Shown: positions 51,750-60,495 of the stretch, in pieces | How positions within the stretch are numbered: position 1 is the stretch's first letter | Layout: each line of letters starts with the position of its first letter | Assembly: GCF_900104335.1 (NCBI RefSeq) | Contig: NZ_FMXT01000003.1 | Coordinates: 186,001-250,000, forward strand | Source of the DNA: Pseudobutyrivibrio sp. YE44 | GTDB taxonomy: Bacteria; Bacillota; Clostridia; Lachnospirales; Lachnospiraceae | DNA length: 64,000 nt | Direction: 5' to 3' | Position numbers and translations under genes: made by a program | Notes under the pieces: model-generated | What the model was told of the DNA's origin: nothing | What the model saw: the letters and a program-made list of their open reading frames with translations, nothing else | Databases searched by the model: none

Positions 51750-53131
51750 TGAATAAAAACGATATTGTAAGACTTACAATCGAAGATATGTCCCTTGAGG
51801 GCGCAGGAATTGGTCACACTGATGGTGTGACCATTTTTGTCAAAGATGCAGTGGTAGGAGATGTGTGTGACACCATCATCACAAAGGTGAAAAAGACCTA
51901 TTGCTTCGCTGCATTAAAAGAAGTGGTTGAGGCAAGTCCATACCGTGTTCAGCCAGCCTGCCCTAACGCAAAACAGTGTGGCGGTTGTCAGATTATGCAG
52001 GTTTCCTACGATAAACAGCTGGAAATAAAGGACAATATTGTGGCTAACAACCTGGTAAAGATTGGTGGCTACGACCGTGACTTTGTGGATTCTATCCGTG
52101 AGCCAATCCTTGGAATGACAGATCCACTTCGCTATCGTAACAAGGCACAGGTGCCTATTGGTCTCGATAAGGAAGGCAATATTATTGCAGGATTTTATGG
52201 GGCAAGAAGTCATAGAATCGTTCCGTCTGAGGACTGCAAAATTTGCTCTGAGAAAAGCATGAATATCGTATATACGATAATAGATTACATGAAGGAAAAT
52301 AGTGTTAAACCATATGAGGAAGCAACTGGCAAAGGTTTAATTCGTCACGTATTTGTTCGCGAAGGCAAGGCCACAGGCGAGACTATGGTCTGTGTAGTTG
52401 TAAACGGAGACAAGCTTCCAGCAATAGATTCGCTGGTTTCTCACGTGAAATCAGTAGAGCCTGGGTTGGCGTCTCTGGTACTCAATATCAACACTCGCCG
52501 TGACAATGTGATTATGGGCTATGAGACAAAGATACTTTATGGCAAAGAAGCTATCCGTGACACCATTACTCTTACAAATGGTGATACCATCGCCTTTGAT
52601 ATCAGTGCAAATTCCTTCTATCAGGTTAATCATGACCAGATGGAGAGACTATATAGTAAGGCCTTAGAGTATGCAGATTTACACGGTACAGAAGAGGTTT
52701 GGGATCTTTACTGTGGAATTGGAACCATATCCCTTTCTATGGCAAAACATGCTGGTCGAGTAATCGGCATTGAAGTGGTTCCACAGGCCATTGAAAACGC
52801 CAAGGCAAACGCAAAGCTTAACGGTTTAGACAACGCCGAATTCTACTGTGGCGAGGCAGAGGTTGTTCTTCCAGAAATCTATGAGAAAATGTCTCATCCA
52901 GATGTCATCATGGTAGACCCACCTCGTAAGGGCTGCGACACTGTGGCTCTGGATACCATGGTAAAAATGCAGCCAAAACGCATCGTCTATGTCAGCTGCG
53001 ACAGCGCCACCCTAGCCCGTGACCTTAAGTACCTTGAGGAACGTGGCTATCATCTTCAGCGCTACACCGTCTGTGACCAGTTTGGACATACCATGCATAC
53101 AGAGACGGTGGCGGAGATGGTTAAAGGGTGA
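51749..53131 (+). CDS. rlmD: 23S rRNA (uracil-5-)-methyltransferase, RumA/RlmD family
   Basis: This SAM-dependent enzyme methylates uracil C5 in 23S rRNA or, for some Firmicute relatives, other RNA sites. An N-terminal TRAM domain (residues 1-60) precedes an iron-sulfur motif with CPNAKQCGGC and a later CKIC. The SAM site reads VWDLYCGIGTISLSMAKHAG near residue 328. The catalytic Cys is in RIVYVSCDSATLARDL near 417, after VDPPRKGCD. At 460 residues it is normal. It is translationally coupled to yhaM and ends before a strong terminator at 53175. Confidence 0.92.
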   Translation: MNKNDIVRLTIEDMSLEGAGIGHTDGVTIFVKDAVVGDVCDTIITKVKKTYCFAALKEVVEASPYRVQPACPNAKQCGGCQIMQVSYDKQLEIKDNIVANNLVKIGGYDRDFVDSIREPILGMTDPLRYRNKAQVPIGLDKEGNIIAGFYGARSHRIVPSEDCKICSEKSMNIVYTIIDYMKENSVKPYEEATGKGLIRHVFVREGKATGETMVCVVVNGDKLPAIDSLVSHVKSVEPGLASLVLNINTRRDNVIMGYETKILYGKEAIRDTITLTNGDTIAFDISANSFYQVNHDQMERLYSKALEYADLHGTEEVWDLYCGIGTISLSMAKHAGRVIGIEVVPQAIENAKANAKLNGLDNAEFYCGEAEVVLPEIYEKMSHPDVIMVDPPRKGCDTVALDTMVKMQPKRIVYVSCDSATLARDLKYLEERGYHLQRYTVCDQFGHTMHTETVAEMVKG

Positions 53132-53174
53132 TAAAAAGAAATCGTCAATTTAATAGTTTGAGGAAATCTAATTG

Positions 53175-53229
53175 ATAGTAGTATTCGAATAACATTATTC
53201 GTGGTTATTCGGATGCTACTATTTTTTTG
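53175..53229 (+). terminator. Terminator after rlmD
   Basis: ATAGTAG pairs with CTACTAT at the base, with further pairing of CGAATAAC and GTTATTCG inside, followed by seven T. Confidence 0.88.
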
Positions 53230-53383
53230 TATAAATATAGGATTATTTTGATTGATTTGTAATATTTGATTTTACATTAGAATTATAATGGACTAGATAT
53301 TGAACATGTGATAATCACATGATAAAATATTCGTATTAGCGATTATGGATATGCGACGAGAGATTCGGAAAGGCGGATGGAAT

Positions 53384-53740
53384 ATGACTATTACAGAAAG
53401 AATCTTTTTTTTAATGGATAAAAGAGGGTTGAGCCAGAATGCTTTTGGAAAAGCTGCTGGAATAGCACCAAGTACAATAAGCGATTGGAAGCGTAAGAGC
53501 CATACTCCATCCGCTGATAAAATTATGGATATATGTAGGGTATTGGATGTATCACCTGAGCAGCTTCTTACTGGAAAAGATATTGATGAAGATTTTGTGG
53601 ATTCACCAATCGATTATGTAGCAAAACAGAAGGATGAGGAGTTGTTATTGGAGATTCACAGCCTCAAAAAAGAACAGGCTAAAAGACTAATGGCGTACTT
53701 GAAGGCATTGAAGCAGTTGGAAGAATTAGAGGATATTTAG
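53384..53740 (+). CDS. XRE/Cro-type helix-turn-helix regulator
   Basis: This 118-residue protein has an N-terminal HTH_3 domain (RIFFLMDKRGLSQNAFGKAAGIAPSTISDWKRKS, spread over residues 5-38) and a helical C-terminal part with a Lys/Leu-rich coiled end. ATG 53384 is used because AAAGGCGG lies 8 bases before it; the frame open from 53345 has no better site. It precedes the polyvalent-protein-type gene by 21 bases on the same strand, so the two form an operon. An antitoxin-like role is possible but unproven. Confidence 0.85.
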   Translation: MTITERIFFLMDKRGLSQNAFGKAAGIAPSTISDWKRKSHTPSADKIMDICRVLDVSPEQLLTGKDIDEDFVDSPIDYVAKQKDEELLLEIHSLKKEQAKRLMAYLKALKQLEELEDI

Positions 53741-53761
53741 AAATGAAAGGATTTATTTTAG

Positions 53762-54322
53762 GTGGAGAATAATAGAAATGTGAATATTGTGCTTGATTCT
53801 GAGGGGAAGGATGTTGTTTTAATTAATGATATCCGGTTTAAAGGAAAAAGAGGAGTTGATTGGGATGCAGTAAAAGAATATTTATTTGAATACGTTGGAG
53901 ATGTATATGAAATCTCTAATACGAAGGATTTAGTGTACATAGGTTCAGACTTGCCAGATGAATATACGGGATCTGAGTATACTGAAAGTCTAAGAGGTGG
54001 TAATGCTAAAGCCAAAGCTAATGCAACACAAGGTATACCTGAGTTATTGAGTATAGCAACAGGAAAGTTTCATAGGGAAAATACAGCTAAGAAGCATTTA
54101 CGAGATGCCAAATATGGATGGTATAGATGCGATTCAAGATTTGCGCTTCCAGTCTTTGCAGATGATGGAAAGGTTGAGCGATATAATTTATATCATGCAT
54201 CAATGCTAATAAGACATGCCAATGATAATAAGCTCTATTTGTACGATGTTATAGACATAAAAAAAGAAACGAGCAACTCTCTCAGCCTTCAAGGCTTACC
54301 AGACACAAAACCCATTTCTTAG
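53762..54322 (+). CDS. Stand-alone polyvalent-protein-type domain (LPD/PBECR-like)
   Basis: This 186-residue protein begins at GTG 53762; GAAAGG lies 11 bases upstream, so initiation may be weak. The block with DWDAVKEYLFEYVGDVYEI, LVYIGSDLPDEYTGSEYT, NAKAKANATQGIPELL, KYGWYRCDSRFALPVF and NKLYLYDVIDIKKETSNSLS is, from memory, the kind found at the ends of large polyvalent proteins of phages and conjugative elements (LPD3 or PBECR-type). PBECR domains are nuclease-like. Here it is a separate gene behind an XRE regulator, which would suit a toxin-antitoxin-like pair. Function is inferred only. Confidence 0.55.
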   Translation: MENNRNVNIVLDSEGKDVVLINDIRFKGKRGVDWDAVKEYLFEYVGDVYEISNTKDLVYIGSDLPDEYTGSEYTESLRGGNAKAKANATQGIPELLSIATGKFHRENTAKKHLRDAKYGWYRCDSRFALPVFADDGKVERYNLYHASMLIRHANDNKLYLYDVIDIKKETSNSLSLQGLPDTKPIS

Positions 54323-54461
54323 CTAATATATTAAAGCCAGATACTGGTTGTGTCAATAGATTTAACTGCAATTTTTTGTAGAGGAGATAATAAGTGTAGC
54401 AACTGAAAGCTATTCTGAAAATATGACTAATTGAAGAGGAAATAAATATTAAATATAATAT

Positions 54462-54962
54462 ATGATGATGCAAAAGATAAATAACATGGATGAAAAGAAG
54501 AAGACAGCTTTAAGTATATGTCTTGCCGTGGTTGCAGGGGTTGTTTTTGAAACCTTTTACTGGGCTGTTGGAGATGCTGGATTAGGATTTATAGATGATT
54601 TTTTTGAATACATATGGAAGAACAATCATACTAATTTCTATTTCTGGTTATTTGTAATCTATTATATCGTGATAGCGAGAGCCGGAATTAAATTGATAGT
54701 TAGCTGTAAGAATAAATCCGGTAAGATGATTAACTTAGCTACAATAGCTATAGCAATATTTGCTGCCATAAATGTACATTTTCTTTTTATGCAGCATGAC
54801 TCTGTGGTGTATTATCAGCTACATAGGGAGTTTTATCCTATGGCAGATGATCTTGGATATTTCTTTTTCGCAGTTATATTGGGAAGTGTATATCCTGTGT
54901 GGATATTGACTATGATTATAACTGCGAGTTTAAAATATTGTAGAAGTGAAGAAAGGACGTGA
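54462..54962 (+). CDS. Small integral membrane protein, unknown function
   Basis: I do not recognise this 166-residue protein. It has four hydrophobic spans (LSICLAVVAGVVFETFYWAVG, FYFWLFVIYYIVIARAGI, LATIAIAIFAAINVHFLF, and FFFAVILGSVYPVWILTMII). There are no catalytic motifs. No good ribosome binding site precedes the ATG pair at 54462; GAGGAAAT lies about 20 bases away. The 139 bases before it are AT-rich and hold no gene I can support. The next small gene starts 4 bases after its stop. Confidence 0.6.
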   Translation: MMMQKINNMDEKKKTALSICLAVVAGVVFETFYWAVGDAGLGFIDDFFEYIWKNNHTNFYFWLFVIYYIVIARAGIKLIVSCKNKSGKMINLATIAIAIFAAINVHFLFMQHDSVVYYQLHREFYPMADDLGYFFFAVILGSVYPVWILTMIITASLKYCRSEERT

Positions 54963-54966
54963 CAAT

Positions 54967-55146
54967 ATGTGTGAAGCAGTTCAAAAGTATGCAGAGGAAT
55001 ATGCAAAAGAACATACACTTGATAGTGTTGCTGTTAATGTAAAAAATCTCATGACAAATATGAATTGGTCAATGGAGCAGGCACTTGATGCACTTGGTAT
55101 CGAAGGTGATGAGAGAGCTGCAATAATGGAGAAATTGGCACAATAG
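54967..55146 (+). CDS. 59-residue protein resembling an Rpn/PDDEXK transposase tail
   Basis: This short protein (MCEAVQKYAEEYAKEHTLDS at the start, MNWSMEQALDALGIEGDERA at the end) resembles the extreme C-terminal tail of recombination-promoting nuclease (Rpn/PD-(D/E)XK transposase-type) proteins common in Lachnospiraceae. The nuclease domain is absent. AAAGGACG lies 9 bases before ATG 54967, so it may be translated as a free small protein, or may be a remnant of a degraded element. The similarity is from memory. Confidence 0.5.
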   Translation: MCEAVQKYAEEYAKEHTLDSVAVNVKNLMTNMNWSMEQALDALGIEGDERAAIMEKLAQ

Positions 55147-55219
55147 TTTTACATTGTGGTATTAGCCGCAGTGCGCTATAATTGAAGTGGTTAAACGTTT
55201 TCGTAAATGGAGGAAAGTA

Positions 55220-55420
55220 ATGAAAAAGAGATTATATAAGAGTAGACATAGAAAGCTGTGTGGAGTTTGCGGTGGCATAGCAGACTATTTTGATATTGAT
55301 CCTACAGTGGTAAGACTTATTTGGGTGGTATTCACTCTTGCTGCAGGTGGCGGAATTTTAGCTTACATTATTGCGGCAATTATTATGGAGGATGATCCTG
55401 GAATCATCGATATGAACTAA
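55220..55420 (+). CDS. PspC-domain protein
   Basis: This 66-residue PspC-domain membrane protein starts KKRLYKSRHRKLCGVCGGIADYF and has one membrane span (VVFTLAAGGGILAYIIAAIIM, near residues 36-56). Family members sense envelope stress or modulate anti-sigma-type control. TGGAGGA lies 5 bases before ATG 55220, which is preferred to 55187. It is followed 59 bases later by the MoxR operon on the same strand. Confidence 0.88.
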   Translation: MKKRLYKSRHRKLCGVCGGIADYFDIDPTVVRLIWVVFTLAAGGGILAYIIAAIIMEDDPGIIDMN

Positions 55421-55479
55421 GGACGAGGTTGACTAGAATTGTTTTGGTGCCAATGGGCACAAATTGGGGGAATAATTAA

Positions 55480-56403
55480 ATGAATGAAAAAACGAGAATG
55501 CTTAAGGATAGCATTGAGCGTAGAATAGTTGGAAAGGGCGACGTGATTGATAGGGTCATTGTCGCCCTTTTTGCAGGTGGACATGTACTTTTAGAAGATG
55601 TACCTGGTGTGGGCAAGACTTCTCTGGCAAAAGCATTGGCAGATTCAGTTGCTCTTTCTTTTGCAAGAATTCAGTGTACTCCAGACACAACACCTGGAGA
55701 TATAACAGGCATTTCAATATATAATGCCAAGGAGGGAAACTTCCAGTTACAGGAAGGCCCTGTGGTCAATAACATTGTGTTGGTGGATGAGCTTAATCGT
55801 ACTTCACCAAAAACTCAGTCGGCCCTTTTGGAGGTTATGGAAGAGCACAGTGTTACCATTGATGGAAAGCAAATTCCTGTTCCAGAACCTTTTATGGTTA
55901 TAGGCACACAGAATCCTATTGAGATGGCGGGAACTTATCCTATACCTGAATCACAGTTGGATAGATTTATGATGAAGCTGTCAGTGGGATATCCAGATAC
56001 TGCAGCATCACAGGATATGGCAAAAAGATTTTTAGAGGGCTCTCTGCATGAAACGACCACACCAGTCATAACAGGTGAAGACATCCTACAAATGAAAAAA
56101 GAAGTGGAGGCTGTTACCATCCACGAGAATCTTAGAGCCTATGCTGTAAGCATTGTGGAGGAAACAAGAAATGTGGCAGAGGTTTCCTGTGGAGCTTCAT
56201 CTCGAGCGCTGCTTTCTATGTTTAGAGCAGCTCAGGCACTTGCCTACATAAATGACAGAGATTATTGTGTGCCAGAGGATGTAGCAGAGGCCGCAAAGCT
56301 TACACTTCCACATCGTTTGGTTTTAACTCCAGAGGCTAGACTTAGTCATACCACCAAGGATGAGGTGGTTAGACTTATCCTTCAAAAGGTCATGGTGCCA
56401 TGA
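55480..56403 (+). CDS. MoxR-type AAA ATPase
   Basis: This 307-residue MoxR-family AAA ATPase is thought to act as a chaperone for proteins with VWA or related domains. Motifs are Walker A in LLEDVPGVGKTSLAKAL near residue 37, Walker B in NIVLVDELNRTSPKTQSALL, sensor I in FMVIGTQNPIEMAGTYP, and the arginine finger ESQLDRFMMKL. It starts a tight operon with a DUF58 protein (ATGA overlap) and a transglutaminase-like membrane protein, a widely conserved trio. GGGGGAA lies about 7 bases upstream. Confidence 0.92.
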   Translation: MNEKTRMLKDSIERRIVGKGDVIDRVIVALFAGGHVLLEDVPGVGKTSLAKALADSVALSFARIQCTPDTTPGDITGISIYNAKEGNFQLQEGPVVNNIVLVDELNRTSPKTQSALLEVMEEHSVTIDGKQIPVPEPFMVIGTQNPIEMAGTYPIPESQLDRFMMKLSVGYPDTAASQDMAKRFLEGSLHETTTPVITGEDILQMKKEVEAVTIHENLRAYAVSIVEETRNVAEVSCGASSRALLSMFRAAQALAYINDRDYCVPEDVAEAAKLTLPHRLVLTPEARLSHTTKDEVVRLILQKVMVP

Positions 56404-57470
56404 GTGTAACTATTCAAAAAAAGAATCTAATTATATATTTAGCTTTTCTTGTGGCTGCCATAGTATATTCGAGTTTCTATGGCGGTCCGCTTTCTTATGG
56501 GGTGCTTTATGCCCTTCTTTTGATTGTTCCAGTATCGATTTTGTACATCATAATTAATTACAGATGCCTGTGTGTATACCAAGAGGTGGACGTTCACAAG
56601 CTTACAAAGGGAGAGGAACACAAGTATAGAATTCTCATTGAAAACGCAGGGCCCCTTCCAATTCATGAAATGAAGCTAGGGGTATACGAAGATAGATGTG
56701 TTTTGTATGAAATAAAGGATGGGGATATATTGTCCCTAAAATCCTTTGAGAAAAAAGAACTCAAGTCAGGTATAAACTGTCTGTACGCAGGTGCCTATGA
56801 TATAGGTCTTGAGACTGTGACCTTCAAGTCGGTCTTTAATATTTTTACAGCAGAACTAGATGTGCCATACTCCTTTAGAGCTATTGTTAGCCCTAGGATA
56901 ACTGCTATTGCAGACAAGGTTTTGGATTTAGAAAACCTGGTAAATTCCACAGGCTTTAAGAGTACACATGTATTTGAAGATACACCTGGAAGTGATTTGC
57001 GTTCTTATCAGACTGGAGATGCATTGTCATCTATTAACTGGAAGGTAACAGCTAGATTGTCAGAGCTTATGGTAAGAACTCCTGAGAGGATGGAAAAGCG
57101 TTCCGTGACTATTCTAGTGGAAGCTGCCAATGTGGAAAGGGAGCAGCAGAATATGGACTTCCTTAAACGACGAGATTATATGCTGGAGTTTTTGGTTTCG
57201 GCAGCTTGGCACTTTGGAAACCAAGGGGTGCCAATAAAGCTAATTTATCCTTCTGGAACAATAGTTGAAAGGCTTGTGGATTCCTATGAAAGCTTTATGG
57301 AGTTTTATTCTATTGTGGCTGACAGCATTTTTTATGATTCCAACAAAGCTCATGAGGAAATCAAACAACTTGCGGGTAACATAAGGGAGCGGACAGATGA
57401 AATGGAAACTTGGATTATCCTTAAAGAAGATAGCAGTGAAGGAGAAGATATCTTCACTATTTGCGGATAA
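56400..57470 (+). CDS. DUF58 protein
   Basis: This 356-residue protein has two N-terminal membrane spans (residues 10-50) and a soluble DUF58 core marked by FEDTPGSDLRSYQTGDALSSINWKVTAR, split here around residue 200, the characteristic block of the family. It is the usual partner of MoxR ATPases. Its start overlaps the MoxR stop in ATGA. Its last 74 bases overlap the next gene in another frame, which is more than normal coupling requires. Confidence 0.9.
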   Translation: MSVTIQKKNLIIYLAFLVAAIVYSSFYGGPLSYGVLYALLLIVPVSILYIIINYRCLCVYQEVDVHKLTKGEEHKYRILIENAGPLPIHEMKLGVYEDRCVLYEIKDGDILSLKSFEKKELKSGINCLYAGAYDIGLETVTFKSVFNIFTAELDVPYSFRAIVSPRITAIADKVLDLENLVNSTGFKSTHVFEDTPGSDLRSYQTGDALSSINWKVTARLSELMVRTPERMEKRSVTILVEAANVEREQQNMDFLKRRDYMLEFLVSAAWHFGNQGVPIKLIYPSGTIVERLVDSYESFMEFYSIVADSIFYDSNKAHEEIKQLAGNIRERTDEMETWIILKEDSSEGEDIFTICG

Positions 57471-59514
57471 GATTAAAGAATTCTTCTTTATATTTTCAAT
57501 GGTAATTCTTGGCGTGGAAATATATGTTCAGTTAAGCGGTGCTGATATGCCTAGGACAGCTTTTTCTGTGGGTATTATGGTACTGTTTCTTTTGTTCTGC
57601 CTTTTGGAAATAGTTTTTAAAGAATTTGTAAAAGCCGAGATTGCACCTTTACTAAATATCCTTCCAGTATTGGTCATACTGGTTCTATTAGGAAATAATC
57701 AAAGCTTTACATTTTTTAACAGAGCGGTTCTAGTGGCATTCATATGCAAACTGGTATGGGCTTATATTCCCTTCAAAAATCAGCTACTAATCTACGGCTG
57801 TTTTGTTATGGATTTGCTGGCTATATATATAGTTTTTGCACTGGGTTGTTTTAGAGGTGATTATCTTTCCGATAAGTTGCTGTTTGCACTTTTGGTGCCT
57901 CTTACAATTTCAGCACTTCAACGAACCTACCCTTTCATGTATTTTGCTATTATTTCGCTTCTAATTATTTGCCTTCCAATGAGTGAAAATCCTATAGATT
58001 GGACCAAGGTGGAGCAGGCAGGTGATTTTCTCGCGGAGAAAGTTCTTAACACCACCTATAGCATATCCTCTGCTTTTGGAAGTAGTATATATGAAACAGG
58101 TTACAGCTCCTTTGATATTACGGGTGGAAAATTAAGAAGAAGCGGTAGACCTCAACTTATTCTATCTTCTGCAGAAAATCCTTACTTCGTATATACGGAT
58201 TCAGAAACGGGAAAGAGGATGAAGTTAAGAAAGACAATCTATCTGGTCGGTGGACTTGGTGTTGAAAATGACCAGTTGGAGGATTGGCAAAGCTTTCTTG
58301 AAAAACAAGGGGTAAGCGAAAAAGAGGCAAAAGAGTTTTCTAGTGTATCAAAAGTAAACATTGATTATGGGTATATTAATACTCCAGATGAGATTTCTCC
58401 TGTGAACACCATCGAACTTCAATCAGAAGGCAATGAAGTTGTGGGTGGTTCTGCATCAAAGGCACACAAAAAAGGCTATCACCTACAGGCTCATTTTTTG
58501 AATATTGATTATGGAAATCCCAATCTTATGGAGCTGCTTAGAAAGGCTAGCCAGGAATCATTAGCACCTGAGCAAGAGGCGGCTTTATCTGATTATCTTA
58601 AAACCGATGGATGCAGTGAGCAGATGAAGGAATTGGCAAAGGAACTGGTGGCAGATAAAACAAACGATTTTGATAAATGCAAAACCGTTGAAGCTTTTCT
58701 TCGAAAGTATCCATATACCACAAACGCTGTGGGTGGTCATAATCAAGATTCTACCATGGAAACGGCTAAGGGTATGGCGGACATAGCAGATAGATTTTTG
58801 TTTGAAACTAAGGAAGGGTACTGTGTTCACTATACATCTTCCATGGTTATGCTTCTTCGTCTGTCTGGCATTCCTGCCAGAGCGGTTCAGGGCTTTAGAT
58901 ATACCTATCCCTTTGAGCGTCAGGAGGAATATGTTGTCACAGGAGACTGTGCTCATACCTGGCCAGAGGCATATATAAATGGTGTGGGATGGGTTCCTTT
59001 TGAGCCAACTGGAGCATATGCCACAGCGGAAACCTACAGCTGGTATCAGAATGCAAATCCAGAAATTGAATCGGTAAACTACGAGGTTGAGGATATAGAT
59101 GTAGTTGAAGTTAATCCTGTAGAAAAGCAAGGCAAAAGTCTGCCACTAGAAATAGCAAAAATTACCGGTATCATTCTTGGTAGCCTAATACTTCTTATTG
59201 GACTTCTGTTTGGTGGAACAACGGCAATAAAACAGATTAAATATCATCGTGGCACGAAAGAACAGAGGCTTACCTTAGATGTGGAGCAGATAAAGAAAAT
59301 TTTGGTAAAGCAGCACGAGGATACTTTTGTAGATAGAGGCTTATTGTCTGATTATGTGGATATTGCGCCTGATTACATAAAAGAAGATTTATCTGTGGTT
59401 TTTGATGTATACTATAGAGTGAAATATGGAAATGAAAAAGTCCATGGCGTATCTCAGGAGGAAAACAAACTAGCTGTGGATATTAGAAATAAATTAAGGG
59501 GACGTGGGGCGTGA
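57397..59514 (+). CDS. Transglutaminase-like membrane protein (TgpA type)
   Basis: This 705-residue protein has six or so N-terminal spans (residues 30-200), an extracellular transglutaminase/papain-like domain, a further span near 590-610, and a cytosolic DUF4129-type tail. The catalytic Cys is in ETKEGYCVHYTSSMVMLLRL, followed by SGIPARAVQGF, the His in TGDCAHTWPEAY and the Asp/Glu region GVGWVPFEPTGA. ATG 57397 is supported by AGGGAG 7 bases upstream, giving a 74-base overlap with the DUF58 gene. It is the third member of the MoxR-DUF58-transglutaminase set, probably active on envelope proteins. Confidence 0.88.
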   Translation: MKWKLGLSLKKIAVKEKISSLFADKIKEFFFIFSMVILGVEIYVQLSGADMPRTAFSVGIMVLFLLFCLLEIVFKEFVKAEIAPLLNILPVLVILVLLGNNQSFTFFNRAVLVAFICKLVWAYIPFKNQLLIYGCFVMDLLAIYIVFALGCFRGDYLSDKLLFALLVPLTISALQRTYPFMYFAIISLLIICLPMSENPIDWTKVEQAGDFLAEKVLNTTYSISSAFGSSIYETGYSSFDITGGKLRRSGRPQLILSSAENPYFVYTDSETGKRMKLRKTIYLVGGLGVENDQLEDWQSFLEKQGVSEKEAKEFSSVSKVNIDYGYINTPDEISPVNTIELQSEGNEVVGGSASKAHKKGYHLQAHFLNIDYGNPNLMELLRKASQESLAPEQEAALSDYLKTDGCSEQMKELAKELVADKTNDFDKCKTVEAFLRKYPYTTNAVGGHNQDSTMETAKGMADIADRFLFETKEGYCVHYTSSMVMLLRLSGIPARAVQGFRYTYPFERQEEYVVTGDCAHTWPEAYINGVGWVPFEPTGAYATAETYSWYQNANPEIESVNYEVEDIDVVEVNPVEKQGKSLPLEIAKITGIILGSLILLIGLLFGGTTAIKQIKYHRGTKEQRLTLDVEQIKKILVKQHEDTFVDRGLLSDYVDIAPDYIKEDLSVVFDVYYRVKYGNEKVHGVSQEENKLAVDIRNKLRGRGA

Positions 59515-60329
59515 AAACAAAATTAACGGTAATTGTAGACAACATTCCAGATGGAGAACTGCAAGGAGAATGGGGACTGAGCATTCTTGTAGAGTATGGT
59601 AATAAAAAGATTCTATTGGATACGGGTTCAACAGATTTGTTTGCAGAGAACTTGCAAAAGCTTGGTTTTGATATCAAGGGTATAGATTATGGTGTGTTGA
59701 GTCATGCACATTATGATCATGCCAATGGTATTCCAAGGTTCTTTCAGGAAAACTCTAAAGCAAAGTTTTATATGAGAGAATCTGTGGCACCAGATTGTTA
59801 TCACATGGGTTGGTTTTCAAAGAAATATATTGGCATACCTAAAAATTTAATAACGGATTATTCTGATAGGATTCACCTTGTCAGGGGCGATTATGAATTG
59901 TGTGATGGAGTCTATCTTATTCCGCACAAAACTGCTAGATTAGCCTGGATTGGTCGAAGTGAAATGATGTACAGGAAAAATGATCATGGCACCAAGCCTG
60001 ATGATTTTTCCCATGAGCAAAGCCTGGTTCTTGATACAGATACGGGACTTGTAATCCTTAATAGTTGTTCTCATGGTGGCGCAGTAAACATTATCAATGA
60101 GGTACAAAGAACCTTTCCTAATAAGCATGTGTATGCACTGGTTGGAGGGCTTCATCTGTTCAATAAAAGAGATAGAGAAGTGGAGCGTACAGCCGAAAGT
60201 ATAAGCAGAACGGGCATAAACCAAATCTACACTGGCCACTGTACAAAAGATAGGGCTTACGAGATTATGAAAGCAGAATTTGGAAACCGTATACACCAAT
60301 TCAAGGTTGGTATGGTGATGGAGTTTTAA
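59511..60329 (+). CDS. Metallo-beta-lactamase fold hydrolase
   Basis: This 272-residue MBL-fold protein has the metal motif GVLSHAHYDHANGIPRFF (His-x-His-x-Asp-His, residues about 64-72), HSLVLDTD-type region with QSLVLDTDTGLVILNSCSHGG, and LVGGLHLF plus YTGHCTKDRAYEIM near the end. It resembles the archaeal dihydropteroate-synthase-like subgroup of MBL proteins. The GTG start overlaps the upstream stop in GTGA, so it is part of the MoxR operon. The substrate is unknown. A terminator follows. Confidence 0.85.
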   Translation: MKTKLTVIVDNIPDGELQGEWGLSILVEYGNKKILLDTGSTDLFAENLQKLGFDIKGIDYGVLSHAHYDHANGIPRFFQENSKAKFYMRESVAPDCYHMGWFSKKYIGIPKNLITDYSDRIHLVRGDYELCDGVYLIPHKTARLAWIGRSEMMYRKNDHGTKPDDFSHEQSLVLDTDTGLVILNSCSHGGAVNIINEVQRTFPNKHVYALVGGLHLFNKRDREVERTAESISRTGINQIYTGHCTKDRAYEIMKAEFGNRIHQFKVGMVMEF

Positions 60330-60343
60330 TATAATAAGTGTTG

Positions 60344-60378
60344 AAAAGACCGAAAACAGCGTATCTTCGGTCTTTTTT
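60344..60378 (+). terminator. Terminator after MBL gene
   Basis: AAAAGACCGAA pairs with TTCGGTCTTTT, followed by more T. Confidence 0.92.
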
Positions 60379-60421
60379 TATGCTTCAAAATAAGAATAAA
60401 TAAAAAAGTTTTGGGAAACTG

Positions 60422-60471
60422 TTGACGAAAATACACTTTGGTGTTATGGTTAATTACACAAGTAATTAACC
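60422..60471 (+). promoter_or_regulatory. Promoter and perfect operator of the GntR/ABC operon
   Basis: TTGACG (60422-60427) and TATGGT (60445-60450) have a 17-base spacer. A perfect inverted repeat, GGTTAATTAC-ACAA-GTAATTAACC (60448-60471), overlaps the -10 box and start site and is a strong candidate for the binding site of the GntR-type protein encoded next. Confidence 0.8.
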
Positions 60472-60495
60472 GACGAACTAAAGGAGGTGAGTCAG

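Noticed and set aside
54323-54461. A further small gene between the polyvalent-domain gene and the membrane-protein gene
   Set aside because: AT-rich sequence with stop codons in all frames and no start paired with a ribosome binding site.
58585-59130. 181-residue open frame antisense to the transglutaminase gene
   Set aside because: It is a shadow of a well-supported gene: no ribosome binding site, and the composition is that of a reverse-strand frame.
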